Origin: Caprimulgus europaeus
Lineage: Eukaryota > Chordata > Aves > Caprimulgiformes > Caprimulgidae
Direction: 5' to 3'
Assembly (NCBI GenBank): GCA_907165065.1
Contig: OU015528.1
Span: forward strand, 68,863,474-68,927,473
DNA: 64,000 bases
Position 1 is the first letter of the stretch. The number at the start of each line of letters is the position of its first letter. Positions 43,177 to 57,966 of this stretch are shown here, piece after piece. The notes beneath the pieces were generated by a model, which was not told the DNA's origin, did no database searches, and saw nothing but the letters and a program-made list of their open reading frames with translations. Position numbers and translations under genes: made by a program.

Positions 43177-46100
43177 CAGAGGAATTACTACTAGGCCTGA
43201 AAGATAAAGTTGTAAATTTTAGCACAGCTGTGCACGTGTAAGTTATGTGTCATTTTTGCTTAAATCTTCAAACAATAAGAAGTAGATATGTTAGGGTCTG
43301 TAAGTACCACAGTAAGTATCTCCTATTTTTATTTGCCCAACAGAGAAGAGAGTGCTGTTGTAAACTAACTGGCTTATTGGTCTCAGACTGCCCCAGATGC
43401 TAGATTCATATTTCAGCTGCTGCTACCCCAGGAGTATATAGCTGAAGCTACCAGGAGTTACATTTTATGTCATATTTTCTAAACACTGTAATCCAAACTT
43501 TGGTTAGGTTTCCAGTTCTCCCAACCCATCTAGAATACAGAATAAATGCAGAGAAAATTAGAATAAAATATTAAAGTCTTGGAAATATAACTAACAAATA
43601 TAAAAGCTGGGAAAAAATTCTGTGCAGCAAAAATAAATTAACATGATTAGCATAGAATCTTTAAACTTTCTTTTTTTAATTGAAACAATTCTAGAATTAA
43701 AGTCACTTAAGGCTTGTCTTCAGGCCAGACTGACTGGAAAATGTTTCAATTTCAATAAACCACTGTTTGGTTTAGTCTAAAACTGGTAGGACATGAAAAA
43801 CTTCAACAAAACCTCATTTAAATATAGTAATGCCCAATTTCGGTAATGTAACAAGTATAAACAAAATGTCCATCAGTTTAGTTGGCAATTTTGAAAGATT
43901 TCCACTAAATACTCTGCAATCCTCTGAAGCATTTGAGAACCACAAATACTATGCACTTATTTTGTCTGCTATTTAGAGAATAAATGTAGCTTACTTTCTG
44001 CTGTTATTTTATGCTAGCATTTTTTATTCCTGTTTCAGTGTGGTTGGTGCAGTAAAGCTTTTGCTCAGAGATCAGCTAGAGTCTTTTATTCTCTTGGCTA
44101 CTGGTTTTGCCTTTGACCTGTGCTGAGGATTTACTGGTGCAAAACTGGAACATCATTTGTTTTTGGTTTGGACCAGAATTTAATGTAATGTTTGTAACAT
44201 TTGCATTTAATTTGCATCTTTACAGATTTTACCTACAGGCAAAGTATGGGTACACATTTGAAAATGAACTATTAGCTTTCTAGACTAGCTAGACAGGTAA
44301 TTTTGCTGGTGAGAATAAAATTAGGATTTAAGGGGAACATTAGTGAAGTTTATCTGCTGCATTTTTTGTTTTGTTTCCTCTAATATTGATTAGAAGGACT
44401 GTATATTTTCAAATGTGTCATTTCAGCTGTCAGGTTCTAATTTTACAGTATTAGATGGCCAAGACTGCATTCAGGGCAGAGTTTGTTTTTTTACAGACAA
44501 ATGTAATTTTTACCATGAAAAATAAAAGTGAAAACTCAAATTACAAATTTGCAAAAACTGAAGAAAGCCAAAGTCAGGTTTATACACATCGAAGGAGAAG
44601 AATCTGGTTCAGAGGGTGAGCTCTGGCTACACAGAAGGATTTTCCCTCTCTAAAGGGGTGATGGAGACAACATGACTGAAGCAGGGCATTAGTTTTCATT
44701 TTGGTTCATTTAAACTGTTTCTTTACCAGAAGTGCAGGCAGTTAGCCATAACAGTGGCCAAACCAAGAATGTATTGTTCTAATGTTTATGCAGTCAAAAA
44801 AACCCAAGCAAAAACCCTTCTGCCATTCTGTCACACTTTATCAGCTCTTCTAAAGTCTTGCAAAGACAGGGTGATATGAAATATGTTTCATTTACAACAA
44901 AATGTTCCCAGAGAAAATTCTGAGGGCATAAGCCACATTTCTGAAAATTTCAGTGACTCAAGTGACCTCTTGTTCTGACATCTGCAATTTTAAGCCTGTA
45001 CTACTCTGAACTGTAATCAAGAAAGGGAAAAAGAAACAGTGATGTGGGCAACACAGACAGGACTGGATTGTGTCAGAATATGGTATTTGGTTTCTTGGCT
45101 GACCCAATATAATACAGAACTTCGGGGTAAAGAGTAGTAAGAAAACCGTAAGGACATTTCCTTTCTCTTAAATTTATTCAGTTGTACAATTGTTTCAAGT
45201 TGGTCATATTTTTAATATGATAAAATACAATGATACTGGTAAGATGAGGATTTGCTGTATTGGACCTGGTTAGCGATCTGTAGGCTCGTCCTTCTTTCTC
45301 TATGCCAGCCTACAAGTGTTCCGTTGTAATAAGAGAAACCCTCCCTCCTGCTAGATAAATGTCTGCCTGTATCTACGTGCACTGGTGTAGCCATGAGTAA
45401 ATTCAGTAACATCGTGCCCTGCTCTGAATTTTTACACTTGTAGGGCAGATGTAGCAAGGACCTAAGTTGTTGGCAAATACCCGTGTTCAGTGAATTTGGC
45501 TCAGGCATAAATTTTATCCCACAAACATAGTAACCCCTTACACAAGCTTAACCTCAAAAAGAGTAGATCCTGCCATTGCTTAAAACTATGGAATCCTGTA
45601 AGACCACAGCAATGTCTTTGCAGATCAGGACAAAATTTAATTCAATGTTTTAACCTCTTTAAAATATCTGTAAACACTGAAAGCTACATTATATTATCAT
45701 GTAAAGCTGGAGAAACTGAGTTAATCCTGAGTAACACTGCTGCCCATAAAAATAAGTTTGACCTCAATGTGTATGATGGACAGGATTAATCATTTTAAAA
45801 TGTTTTCCCTATTTCAGAAACATTAAATACTGCGTAAATGGTAAATAATAATTTATCTACATAATGTGGATTTTAGTTGACAATGAAAAAAGTATTTACC
45901 CCAGTGACCAACATTTGGTCTCAGTGTAAGTTACAAACTGCAGCTCTGCAGGGTGGCTGGCGTCATCTCTGCTCCAGGCTGTGTAGAGGGACATTAGTGC
46001 AAGCACAGTAAATGGGGATAGTAAAAAGCTGAGGGTAGTAAAAGCTCAAGAGCAACTCAGCAGAACAAAACTAACTGTAAGAAATAACAAGTGCATTTCA

Positions 46101-49100
46101 GCAAGTCCCTTTACGTCTGTCCCCCTGCCTGCTTTGGAACGGGATTATCACATACACAAACTGTGGGATGGATCTGTGTCATTCAAAGGGGCATTTAGAG
46201 GGCCCACCAACAAATTCAGACTGTCCAGAATTTAAGGAATCATTAACAGAAAGGGATTTTGTTTTACCTCATAGTTATGGAAAAAATCTCCAAGGCTGCA
46301 GAACTGATGCTGCACATACTCAATTTGCAGAGGTACCAGAGACCTCAAAGTGTGACTATTTCTGCCTTTCTTTAGGTCTCATGACAATAACACCCTTATA
46401 ATACTTCTGTAGTGGTACCATCTAACAACTTAAATGCTGGACAGATTCTACCCTTGATGACTGTACAAATCATCCTCTGAAATTAATTGAGAAGTGACTG
46501 GAGCAGGTGTAAAGTGCAGACTTGGAAATTCTGTGTTCCCTTAGCCTTTCTGCAGCTCTGCACATCCCTGCTGAGATCCAGCGTCATATTCCCTACTGCA
46601 AACTAGTGATGATAGCTTCCCCAAAGGCATCCAGGCAACACAGCCTTATTCATTGGTTTAATACAGTTTCATACAAACCCAAGTATTCTGTTTAAAATTC
46701 AGTGGGATTTTTCCAGAAAATTCAAAGTAAGTGCATGTTTCCATGTGGGTCAGAACAGAAGCAAAGCCAAAATGAAAATAACTCCACATCTTTCGCTCAG
46801 TGCTCTAATGGAAAACCCAAGCACTCAGTTTCCCAGTAAAATTTCTCAGTGCTAATTTTCATGCAAACAAGCTACTGCTTAGCGTGCTAATGTGTCTTGC
46901 TATGACTTGTGAGACACGTTTTACTGTTTTATGTTATTCTTTTGTAGGTGCAATAGCGATCTATTGCCCACATAAGATTACATTTTCAAAATGCAGTTTT
47001 TTTAGTGTATGTGCCATTGTTCTGGCAATTTGAATTGCATATAAAAATTTGTATGAGATTTTGCATTGTAAATTGGCTTTTAATGTGCAAATTATAGTGC
47101 ATGCATGAAAGTTTTGAGTGAAAACATTGGGAAAATAGACAGAAAATGCATTTTTTAAAAATGAACTGATAAGAAGTTATGTGGAATATTAAAAAATGTG
47201 CAAAAAAGGGAGGAATGGTAGATAAAATATCAACCTTGACATTTTTATCACTGCTCATTTACATTTTTCAGAAATTAAATAAAGTTCAGTAAAATACCAG
47301 ATCAGCTTTTCTTTTCCTTGCTTTGAATCAGCATTTTAAATAATTAAGGTTAGACATTTACTATCTAGTACAGAATTGGTCTTCTATAGTCCTAGCTTTA
47401 AGCTGTTACTTTCAATGAAAGTTTTGCAGAGTAAAGACATTGAGATTTGGTTCTCCCAAAACATGGCATAGATTTAACGGAAGAATTCTTTCTGCTGAAA
47501 ATGGGCTTTGCTTCTCAAAGCAAAGCAGCAATGGGGTGGTTTAGCTTCGTTCTGTGCTCACTGCAGTCAGTAGGAAGTCTTCTACAGAAGAGCATCAACC
47601 TCACAGGGAACATTATAACCAGTAACAAGATTTTTTTTCAGCAAATTTTGATTGCAAGTATTTCTTTGCATCAAACACACGGTCTTGAAGCCTTCTAAAT
47701 GCCATAGAGCTCTTTGGAGTTGCAAAAAGACTCAAGTGGCCTTTGAATTAGTTCCGAAGGGCCTTTGAGCCTATCTCTACAGTTAAACTTGTCTTTGGAG
47801 CTCTGCAAATGCAGTGTATTAATTTTTTATTAAAGTTCTCTTGACTCATTGTGCACACAGTACAAAAAATGAAAAGATGTTTTAATAATGTAACTACCGA
47901 CATCTGAATGATCATAAATTATTAACAATCTCCTTGTTTACTTTTTTTTTTTTGCAGTTGATAAAAGCTAGGGAAATAAAGCCTTTCAGGTGCTCTGAAA
48001 GGTCATATGAGGAGACAGTCCATATGGGTAGATTGGTAGGTCCTCCCTGTTTGTGGAGGACCACCCTATGGATGTGTCATCGCTTGCATTTATTCCCTTA
48101 GCATCCACTGTTGGCCACTTTAGAGACAGGTTACAGGAGGATGTGGATCCAGATGGGCTGTCATCTGACCTGACCTAATGTCCTGGTTTTGCCTACCATG
48201 ACAAAAAAATGTTGTGATATTTTTTTCATTGAAATTTTGGAAAGAATCACAATTAAATGAGTTTTATATATATATATAAATACACCAAGTACCAGTACCA
48301 GAGGCATAAAAATAGATAAATTGTTAATGTTAGGGCTTTTAGTGAATGTCACTGAGTGACCATTAACTGACTATTGTGGTGGGAGACCATTACCTATAGA
48401 CAGCCCATCTGTTGAATTTGAGGACAGAGGGAAATGGGGAAGGATTTTAATGTATGTTGCTAGTAGTTACATGCACATTAGTATGTCAGGTACATTCGAC
48501 ATACACTCTACACTCAATTCCTAATCCTTAGAATTTTATCCCATTTCAACAGACATTGTTGGAAAAACTCCTTTTCTGTTGAATTATCTCTCCTGATAGC
48601 AAAATTGACCTGAAAATATTCTCTCCACCTGTCTCACAATCAGTTGTTCAAAAAGGTAGAAAGTATGATGTGCTGGCTTTTTAAAGCTTGGGTCACGAAT
48701 CTTTCTTATTCAGCTTTGGTAGAAATTCAAGCCTTAGTGAATAGAAATCTGCATTGAATAACCACCTACCATAATTCATTGTGAAAGATAAGCTCAAAAG
48801 ATGACAAGAAAATAATAACTGAAAATGTATTATCATAAACTTTCCTGAAAGGTAGGTTCTTCTCTGAAAACAGCTGAGATCACTGGTAGGTCAAAATAAA
48901 GAAGTTTGCATTAGACAAGAGTTTGATGAGCAATGTTCACAAAAATGACAACAAAAAGAGTGAGAGGATTAAGTATTTGGCATTCATAGGCCATAATCTA
49001 CATCCAACTAAATTATGAAGTAAAAATATATAAAAAATATTACCTGACCTTCAGAAAGCTATTTCAAAAACCCAGGTTTTTAGATGCTTCACAGTTTTTC

Positions 49101-49369
49101 ATGCAGAGTCTGAAAGTATTTTAAAATGTTACAGCTTCTATGTGCATTTTCTGCCAAGATGGATTATGATATTTATGAGATCAATTTTGTTTCTGCCCAT
49201 GCAAATTATTGTTAATGACAGAATCAGAGCACACATCAGAATCTCCTAATATTGATAAGCTTAAGCCCTAAGTGTTCATTTCTCGTGGCCGTACCGCAAA
49301 GATATTAAAAATTCAGCAGTTATTGGTGTACTCTAAATAAACAACTGCCAACACTGGTGCCAAGCATAA
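43177..49369. other. Intergenic, 6.2 kb
   Basis: No gene or firmly recognised repeat. A (TA)n tract lies at 48265-48279. A 98-codon minus-strand frame at 45212-45508 has no known relative. Confidence 0.45.
48265..48279. repeat. Short (TA)n tract
   Basis: About 15 bp of alternating TA. Confidence 0.75.
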
Positions 49370-49611
49370 ACTGCAGCACAAAAAGTTCCACCTGAACATA
49401 AGGAAGAACTTCTTTACTGTGAGGGTGACAGAGCACTGGAACAGGCTGCCCAGAGAGGTTGTGGAGTCTCCCTCCCTGGAGATATTAAAAAAACAACTGG
49501 ACAAGATCCTGGTTCATGTGCTCTAGGAGTCCCTGCTTGAGCAGGGTGGTTGGACTAGTTGATCTTCAGAGGTCGCTTCCAACCTCAACCATTCTGTGAC
49601 TTGGTGACTAG
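49370..49611 (+). mobile_element. CR1 3' fragment
   Basis: Contains gttccacctgaacataagga, agaacttctttactgtgagg, gtgacagagcactggaacag, ggttggactagttgatcttc and agaggtcgcttccaacctca, ending with a degenerate attctgtga-type tail. Only the last 240 bases are present. Confidence 0.93.
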
Positions 49612-52329
49612 ACTCCAGCAGTTCTATCAGTAATTGCCCATACACCTTTTCCTGTCGTTGATCCGAATGAGCGTTCATGCTGGCCACCTCCATTCCTCCT
49701 CACACAGCATGTGGAATAAGAAGTCCAAGCAGGGCTGATCTCCTCTGGCAAAAATACTGTACAGAACAAAAGGCCACAAATATCTGCCGCCACATTGTCC
49801 CCTGTGCCCTGGCAGGCTGTTGGCTGCATAAGAATCTCCCAAAGAAATTGGATTGCAGTTGCTGCTGGGGTGTCAGCAATCAGTGTGTATTGTCATTTGG
49901 GACATTTTTCAGCTTAAAATATGAGTCTTTATAACATATAAACTAGGCTGTCATTATTGATTAAGCCTATTGATTAAGGCTTAAGCCTTTAGGAGATGAA
50001 ATGAGAGGAATCTGTACTAAGTATATATAACCATGTATAATGCTTCCTTTTAGAAAAACCAAGCAGTTGAAATGAATGGAGGCTCCAGCTTTTTGTTGAC
50101 TGACTGCTTCTGCTGACCTGACTGCTGAAAGCAGAGTGTGAGCTGGAAAGCTTAGTAATTCCTGGACATGGGCAAAACAAGGGAAAATGCCACAGGTTTA
50201 TCTATCAGCTGCTTCATAAGCAGCCCTTGGAGCAGCCTTGTGGCAGGAATGGAGCAAGTAGAGAACACCGATGCTGAGGTAGCAGAACTATGTTCAAGCA
50301 ATAAAATAATTATTTCACATTGTCACTAGATGTCAGAAAGTTTATCTGTGGTCATTCAGCAACAGTCAAGAGCACCAGCCTCCCCACAGTAGAAAGTCAC
50401 ATTAGTAACAGTAAGAAAACTTGCTGTATTTTGTTGTGAGAAAGATGAAAATCATAATGTGTCTACAAGAACTTTGAAGTGAGACACAATGATAGGGACA
50501 GCAAAGGTAACAGTCTGGACAAGCTCTGGATAGGTGAATTGTGTAAATGATATCTAGAAAGTATTCTTGAAGAAGGTTTGGTATCTCTGCTGCCAACTTT
50601 TCAGTGAGAAAGCTTAAAAGATGGAAAAATATAGCTTGTAATTTAATGTAAGCCTCCAGGCTTACACTGTATTTTGATAAACAAGTCTCACTGTATTTCA
50701 GAGTATGAGAAGATGTAAAAGATGTAAGAGCCAGGAGAAACAAGAGCACAATACACTTACCATAATCTACAAAGGATCTATCAGGCACAGAGAGAAGCAA
50801 TGCTGTGCTTTTAAAGAAACAAAAAATATTCTGGACAGCTGGTAGAAAACTTCATAAATTCTTACAGACATCTAAAATAAAAACAGAGAATTGACTGTAG
50901 GAAGTGGACTAGTCCTAAAAGAGAAGGAAACAGTTCTTCTGAGGAAAACGCATAAATTTGAGGAAAATCAGAACTTATGCTGATGTTAGGCTGACCAAAG
51001 AACATGCAAGAATAATAAAAAAATCCAATAGAAGGCAGAAACAGAATAAATTATTTTTTTCACTGTACAGAGAATATTAAGGATAAACTTACATTAAGCC
51101 TGTGCTCATTTGTGAGGCAGCTAGCAGAGCCTGGAAGTATTTGGTAATTGAATCATTTGAACACAGAGCTGACCAGGGCCTGAATTTAAAGAAATATAGC
51201 TAATTAATTTGTTAGTCAGCAGGGAAATGAATCACAACAGGACAGCATTAGCCAACAACATCTATGATAAAGTTGTTTCAGATAACAGAATACACTAAAT
51301 ATCCCAGGAATTTAAAATATTTGAAAGGTATGGAGGTTTCATAGACATGCTTGCAGCCTGTAGTATTCAGAGGTCAATGGACTTTGAAAACCATGTTGAA
51401 ACAGCAAAGCAAACACTAAGGCAAATGAAGATGATTAAGACCCTATCTTGGCTTACTTCACTACAAAGCCACACCTCTGCATTTGAGAGCCTCATTCACA
51501 TGTGTAATGCAGACCAGGAAGATCAGTTTTGGACAAAACACAGACATTTGAGGGTGTTCTCATGAACCCAACTACCTCTCATTATAAGTGCAACTTGTGA
51601 CAACAAAAATGATGAAGGTAAAGAAAAGTAACTGTCTAACAAACCTTTAGATCCTACCACCGAGCAGAGACAAAGAGGCAGCTCATTTGCAGACAATGAA
51701 AACAAGAATGACCAAATTATATAAGACCTATCTTTTAATTTAGAAAAGCCACATTCACTCCTGATAAAAGAGGATATTCTAAGAAAGACTACCATCCTTC
51801 TGTTTTCTCATGAATATGTCTTCTTTCTCACTTAGAAATTTTGTGCAGCATGATATAGAGGAATTCGGTGTTTATCTAAGATTTTGAGATATGCAGCAGC
51901 CCTTTTCCTGGTAAATCTGGTGGTTTCGCAATGACAATGAGCAAGCACAGTTGTGAGTGGAAGCTTGACATAGTTTTGGAAACCCTGGATATTCACAGCA
52001 CGTTGGAGATTGTGGCTCCATGCGTACAGGCAGTTTGATGTTTCCCCAAAAAGCGCAGCTGTGCATGCACAATATGATGGCATTGCCCAGAAATTCCAGG
52101 CTCATTCTGCAGGTCCAACACAGAAGACTTTTATTGTTCCCACTGATTCTACACTGGCAGTGCATAACCCCAATTCAAACCTCAACAGCAGTATGTGTAA
52201 GATCAGAGTTTCATCTAGCTCTGCACATTGTCTCCGATAGTCACCACCAAGTGGGTGGCTGGAGAAAATTATATGGACCTCCTAGAGACCCTTCCCAAAA
52301 TATTTTTTTAGCATCTAGTGATCTGTTAT
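49612..52329. other. Intergenic, 2.7 kb
   Basis: No gene or firmly recognised repeat. Open frames of up to 132 codons (50402-50800, minus) lack coding character. Confidence 0.45.
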
Positions 52330-53360
52330 TCTAGGGCTTCCTAAATTAGATGCTGTGGTTTTGTACTGAATAGTCCTTGGTGTCCTTTTCTTCCATCAAT
52401 TTTTCAAATTCTTTTCTGAATTCAGGTACATTTTTAGCATCTACAGTGTCCTGTCACAAGTTCTACCAGTTAATTATGTGATGAATGAAGAGCTCCTTTA
52501 GTTGGCCTGGCGGCTGGCATCTTCTGGTTTCATCTGGTATCTTAAACATTTTGTACTGAAAGGAATATTTTTTTTCCCATTCACCCTGTTCAGGCCATTC
52601 CTAATTTTACTGAGCTCCAGCATAAGTTTTCTTGGTGCTTTTCACAACAAAAACCTTAATCTGTTTTATTGTTCTTCATCCTGTATCTGCTCCATATCTT
52701 TAACCATACTTGCTGCACTTATCTGTGTCTTTTACAGTTCTTCTGTATCTGTCTTCAGATGGATACATAACTAAAAACACTACTAAAGATGTGGATGTGT
52801 CATGCATTTTTACAACACTAAAAGGATATTTTATGTTCTTGATACCTTTTGTAGTGATTTATAGCATTGTTTGCCTTCATTTTACATTCCTCTACAGTGA
52901 ATTTTTGTTGCCTAGTCATTATGTGGTGGAAGGTTCTTCTGTGACTCTGCAATCATCTATAGTCCTTATCACTCTGACTAATTCAATGTCATTGACAAAC
53001 ATTTTCATCCCTTTTCAACACTGTTTTCTGATCACTTGTGATCTATGTTGAGCAATGTAGACTTCAGCACAGAGCCATGTGGGACTCCACATGTGATCTC
53101 TTTCTACAGCGAAAGGCAATTATTAGTTCTTCTCCCTTCTTCCTATCTTCTGAACATTTCTTCATGTCTGACTAGCTTCCCCAAGAGCCTTGAGGGAGGC
53201 AACTTTTTGATTACCTTCTGGAAATCCAGGCAGATGGTATCAAACAGATCTGTGTTGCCAACATGTTTTATTGACTCTGTCAGAGGACTTTGGTAGATTA
53301 GTGAAGCGTGACTTCCTTTTACAAAAGCCATGTTGACTCTTCTTCATTGTACCATATTTA
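52330..53360 (-). mobile_element. Probable ancient CR1/L3-type LINE remnant
   Basis: Read on the plus strand, short stretches keep the reverse-complement order of a CR1-clade ORF2: a turn resembling cctgtatctgctccatatct near 52680, tgtgggactccacatgtgat near 53080, tggaaatccaggcagatggt near 53220, and acaaaagccatgttgactct near 53320 (the last two are typical of the reverse transcriptase region). Divergence is too high to translate. Boundaries are approximate. The identification rests on remembered family patterns. Confidence 0.45.
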
Positions 53361-56300
53361 TCCTGAGGTTTACTATTTCTATTCTTTATTATAATTTCTT
53401 CTGGTTTAACCAGTACAGGTTATCAGTTCAGAGAACTGAAGATTTGCCCTGGAGACCTGCTTAAAATATGGTATCAGGATAATAAGCTCTAAGTTTAGCA
53501 ATGGTTTCTCCGATATATCCTTTATGGGAGATGTATTAAATGGATTCATAATTAGGCAGCTGGAGCTCTGCCCCTTAAAAGTATGTGCAGGAGACAGATC
53601 CAAATGCTGCATCCATGCCACTGCATGGGTTTACCAGTGCTACTGGGAGCAATGCATTTGAGAAGCCACTTAACAAAATCCTGCTGTGTGGACCTTCATT
53701 TCTGCAAGCACCCTAGAAGATGACAGTTCATGTTTCATTTAGAATAAAACAAGGCTGAAAAAAAAAAAAAAACAACAGCTCAGGCAGCAGCTTAACCACA
53801 GATTGGGCTTTTCAGGATCTGCAAATTTTGCTGAGCATATTAAAAGTTTGTTTATTTGGTTCTACTAGTTTTAGAATACTGTGACTGTTGACTTTACTGC
53901 AGTTGTATAATGGAAGTAAAGGGTGAAATTAAAAGCAGATTCAAACTGTGAGCACAGCTAACTTCATGAGCATTCTGCTTTAGGATTTGTGTGGACCTGA
54001 GAGTAGTTTGGTTTCCACTGTTTATATATTTAGTATTCAAAGCATTCAGCCATGATATTACCTACTCATTGACTTTGCCAGATAGGTTATAGAAAAAAGT
54101 ACATAGCTTGTTATGTTACAGGTGCTTGAGTTCTTGGTTGTTTGGGAGAAAAAATATGTACTCCAAAGAGATTCTAATGGAGTCTGCAGGTATTTCCAAT
54201 AAGAAACCCTGTATGTATATATAGCAGATTTGATCTATTAAATATTTGTCAGTTATGTATCTTATTCTGGGAGACTTCCTGGACATTTCTTCAGCAGATA
54301 TATCCCTCAAACACAATGACACCATAATTATTTGCAAAAAATAACAATCTTTCAGGCAGTGCATCTGTCACAGGGTATGTGCTGTAATGTAAAAAAAAAA
54401 ATAATAGAACAGATTTGCCTCTTCTTTTTTTTTGTACATTGCTTGTGATTATTATTATAAAATAGAAGTACTCAAGTGTATTCTCCATCATGCACACTTT
54501 CAAATTGGCTTTGCTATTTCTTTGACATATTATGAGATGCTGTGTGTAATGAAAGGCACAACTTTATCTTTGCTGCTCTGCCCACACGCTCATACCATCT
54601 TTCTCTTTCTCGATATTTAATAATTCCCATACAGTTACATTATTTGACACACAGTGCTTTGAAAATTCTTAGTATATGCTGTACTACTCAATTATGGTTT
54701 GTATCTTGCTTATCTAGTGTGTGAACTTACATCAACAGAGGAGGGAAAGCCACTCTCAATTTGTAAACACAAAGTCCCCAGACAGTATAACCATCCAGAT
54801 GGCAGTGAGTGTGAAGTTTGCATTTTGATTGAAATGGTTAATATTGATGCGAAAACAACAAAAAAACCTCCCATGTTGGCAGAAAATTGCCTAGTGACTA
54901 TGCATCTGGCAATGCAGCAGGTACATCATGTATTCCAAGTTCAGATAACATGTTGCACTTAGAAAATATAACCAAGTATGATAGTTTCTGACTCTAATCA
55001 AGTAAAGTTCCTTTTGTGGTAAGTGGAAATTGAGGTGTTCCCTACTTGTGGGAAGTATAAATTAGTACAACAACCAGTAAGGAAAAAGCAGTTAATTGTC
55101 TTAAAGTTAAATAATTAACCAGCAAACATACACAATTAATACTGCAGCCAAGTTATGTTAATGCTGAGCACTTTCAAGGGTGCATGCTCAAAAATTATAG
55201 CCAAATGCATGTGCAAAATAGTTTCATGACTGATTTATTTGGGAATTCCTGTATTTTTGTACATAAGAGCTAAATAAATGGAGGAAAAAAGAGAATTTTT
55301 AAAAGTCTCCTGTTACTTTTCTTCAGTGAGCGATGCTGAAATGTACCAGCTGCATTGTATTCTACCGTCAATCTTTGTACAAATTTCCTTTTATCACAAC
55401 TGATTCATTTTTTTCTTCCTCTTTCTATTTTAGTTCAGAAATTTATAGATTTTACCATCCACTTTAGTTTGCTATGAAACTAAGAAGCCCAAAGTCTGTA
55501 CTGAACATGCTAATATTTTTTATTGTCTCGATTCTTTTCTTCCATCGCATTTAATTCAGCAAGTGTCAATATAGGCACTAGCAGACAGAAATCGTAACAG
55601 AGCTGTTAGAGAAGCCAAAACTGTATGCCAGCATTTTTTAAACAATCACATATGTTAGTATCTAGCTTCAATGCTGAGTTTTTTCTTTATAAAACAAAAA
55701 CAAAGAAAAAGAAGTATATCTAACCTTAACAAACAGTCAGGCAATGCTTATCAATGACTAATTACAGTAAGGAGATAGGGATAAGTTCAAGAATTGTAAG
55801 GTAAATATGAGACTGTCTAAAGCAAAAAGTGGTCTGTCCTTGCAAGACCATCTTCTGGGTCACTATTTGCAAGTGGAATTTCTCAGAATTCAGTCTTGGG
55901 CACAGTATGATCAAAAATAAGAATATACTAATGAGATTTTTGGTGGGAGAAGGTTAAACTATGCCAAGAAGGAAGAAAGGCAATCCTTGAGGACATGAGG
56001 ACTAGGAACAATGTGGAAGTTCGAGTGAAGTCCATTGCACTGGAGGGCAGTTGCTCTACAGGCCTTTGTCATGGAGTCTCTTTACATCTTGCCTTTTACT
56101 CTTCATCCCTGGCAAGCAAACCCAGAGGTTAGGGAAGTTTTTCAATAATCTGAAACTTGGCACATATCTAATCTTCCTTAGCCAAGAAAGATTGATTCAG
56201 CTTAAAGAATTAATTTGATTCTCCAGCTGTGGAGAATACCTAGAAATTATTAGAAGTGCATAAGAGGAGACCAAAAGTGTAGGTTCTCTAAGATAAAAAT

Positions 56301-57935
56301 TAATTCAATGAAGAGATATTTTGCATAGGAAAAAATATCCTTGAAAAATTGAGGGTGGAAATAGGAAACACCTCCCAGTGTTATAGCAATGAGGTTTTGG
56401 AACAGTCTTCTCATGTCCAGTGGAGACAAACAATGTGATTTATTTTGAGATGAAGCTTGACAGTGTTGTTAATTGGCTTATATCATCAACTACTTCTTTC
56501 CTGTTCTTACCCCATGTTCATCTGTTCCCAAAGTTGGGGAACATTTGTGCCTAATTTCAGTCCCACAGATTTCAGCTATATGTGAGGCTATTATGCCCTT
56601 TTGACTCTGTCACTGATAGTTAGTCGTGCTCCAAGTCTGTTGTATGGCATCTGGCATATCTGATAGAGGTGGTGAGGTAATAAAGGCTAAATGAATTGCT
56701 ACATTTTTTTTCTATGTTTTCATTAAGAACATGATATGCATCAAATCACAATATTTAGAACAGCACTGCAAATAGATTTCTGCAGAAGGGAAACTTCACT
56801 AATGGTTTGTATATTTCTCATGTCACCTAAATAATTCTGAAGAAATCTTCCTTTTCAGAAAGACTTTCCTTCTGAGATAGACATGGTCAGAAGTCAGAGA
56901 ATTCATAAGGAACCAAGGAGCAGGGAATCTCTCAGGTAAATTCCATATAATAGTCTTGAAGGCAGTAGCATTAGATAATTCTAATAAAAGAATAAAAGAG
57001 CTTCTCATCCTCACTCTGTAAAGGCTGCTTGAGAACTCCTTGTTCTCAGAATAAAAGGCCTAATCTTTTCTAGATTTTACAGTATGCATTTATTTATTCT
57101 TACAATAATACTGGTTTTTAACTTAAGTAGAACTCCTTTCCCCTTGATTTGTTTAATCTCTTGATATAGCTACAGGGCAGTCATATCCCTTTTCAACCTT
57201 CATCTCCAAGTCCTTATTATTCTCTGGAAAGGGAGACTATCCATTCTTCTTTTCAGGCTAGTAGCCCCTCTGGATGTGACTGCAATCTCATTACAGACAT
57301 GTTGATAAAGAAAAAGTAAAATTAATTTTATTTAAATTTTTCTATCAGGTCTTGAAAAATTCAAGTTGAAAAATGAGTTTACAGAGAGAACTGGCTTTCC
57401 TACCTCTATTCAACCTGTTTATTTTTAGCTGAGTATTACTGAATATGGAAGCAGTCCAGTTTACATCCTGGTTTGATTTCCTGTTTACATGAGCCAGTCT
57501 GGTGTCACCATCTTATTTCTGGACCACTCTGAAAGCCTGTGTGCAGCCTTCCTTCCACCTCCAAGGAGAGCTGCCCCACACAATAGAACTATTGTTGTGC
57601 TCTCCGATAAAGAAATATTAATATTCTTGAACACAGTATATGTTTGGCTTATGTCACTTTGTTAAATGTGCACAGATATAACAGCAAACCTCTCACTGAA
57701 ATGTGGGAGAAAACTCACATTAGAAAGTAAAGTCAGAACTGTACCCATATTTGTTTGAAGTTAATATAAAAACAGACCTGGTCACACAGAAGGTGTACAC
57801 AGGGCCCCTATAGTACAATTTTCGTGGGCTTGAGGGGGAGGGGTGTCTTTAGGTTGATTTGTTGAGTTTTTTTGCCATATGGTTTTGTTTCCCAAACTAC
57901 AAAGCTCACTATTTCCCTTAAGAGACCATTAAAAA

Positions 57936-57939
<4 letters not shown>
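53361..57939. other. Intergenic, 4.6 kb
   Basis: No gene was recognised. The stretch near 56150-56450 (ccaagaaagattgattcagc, gaggttttggaacagtcttc) faintly recalls an old plus-strand CR1 3' region, but I could not align it well enough to call it. Confidence 0.4.

Positions 57940-57966
<27 letters not shown>
57940..57966. repeat. Poly-T run (27 T)
   Basis: Twenty-seven consecutive T after a short ATATAT stretch. It could be simple sequence or the A-tail of an unrecognised minus-strand retrocopy lying to its right. Confidence 0.9.
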
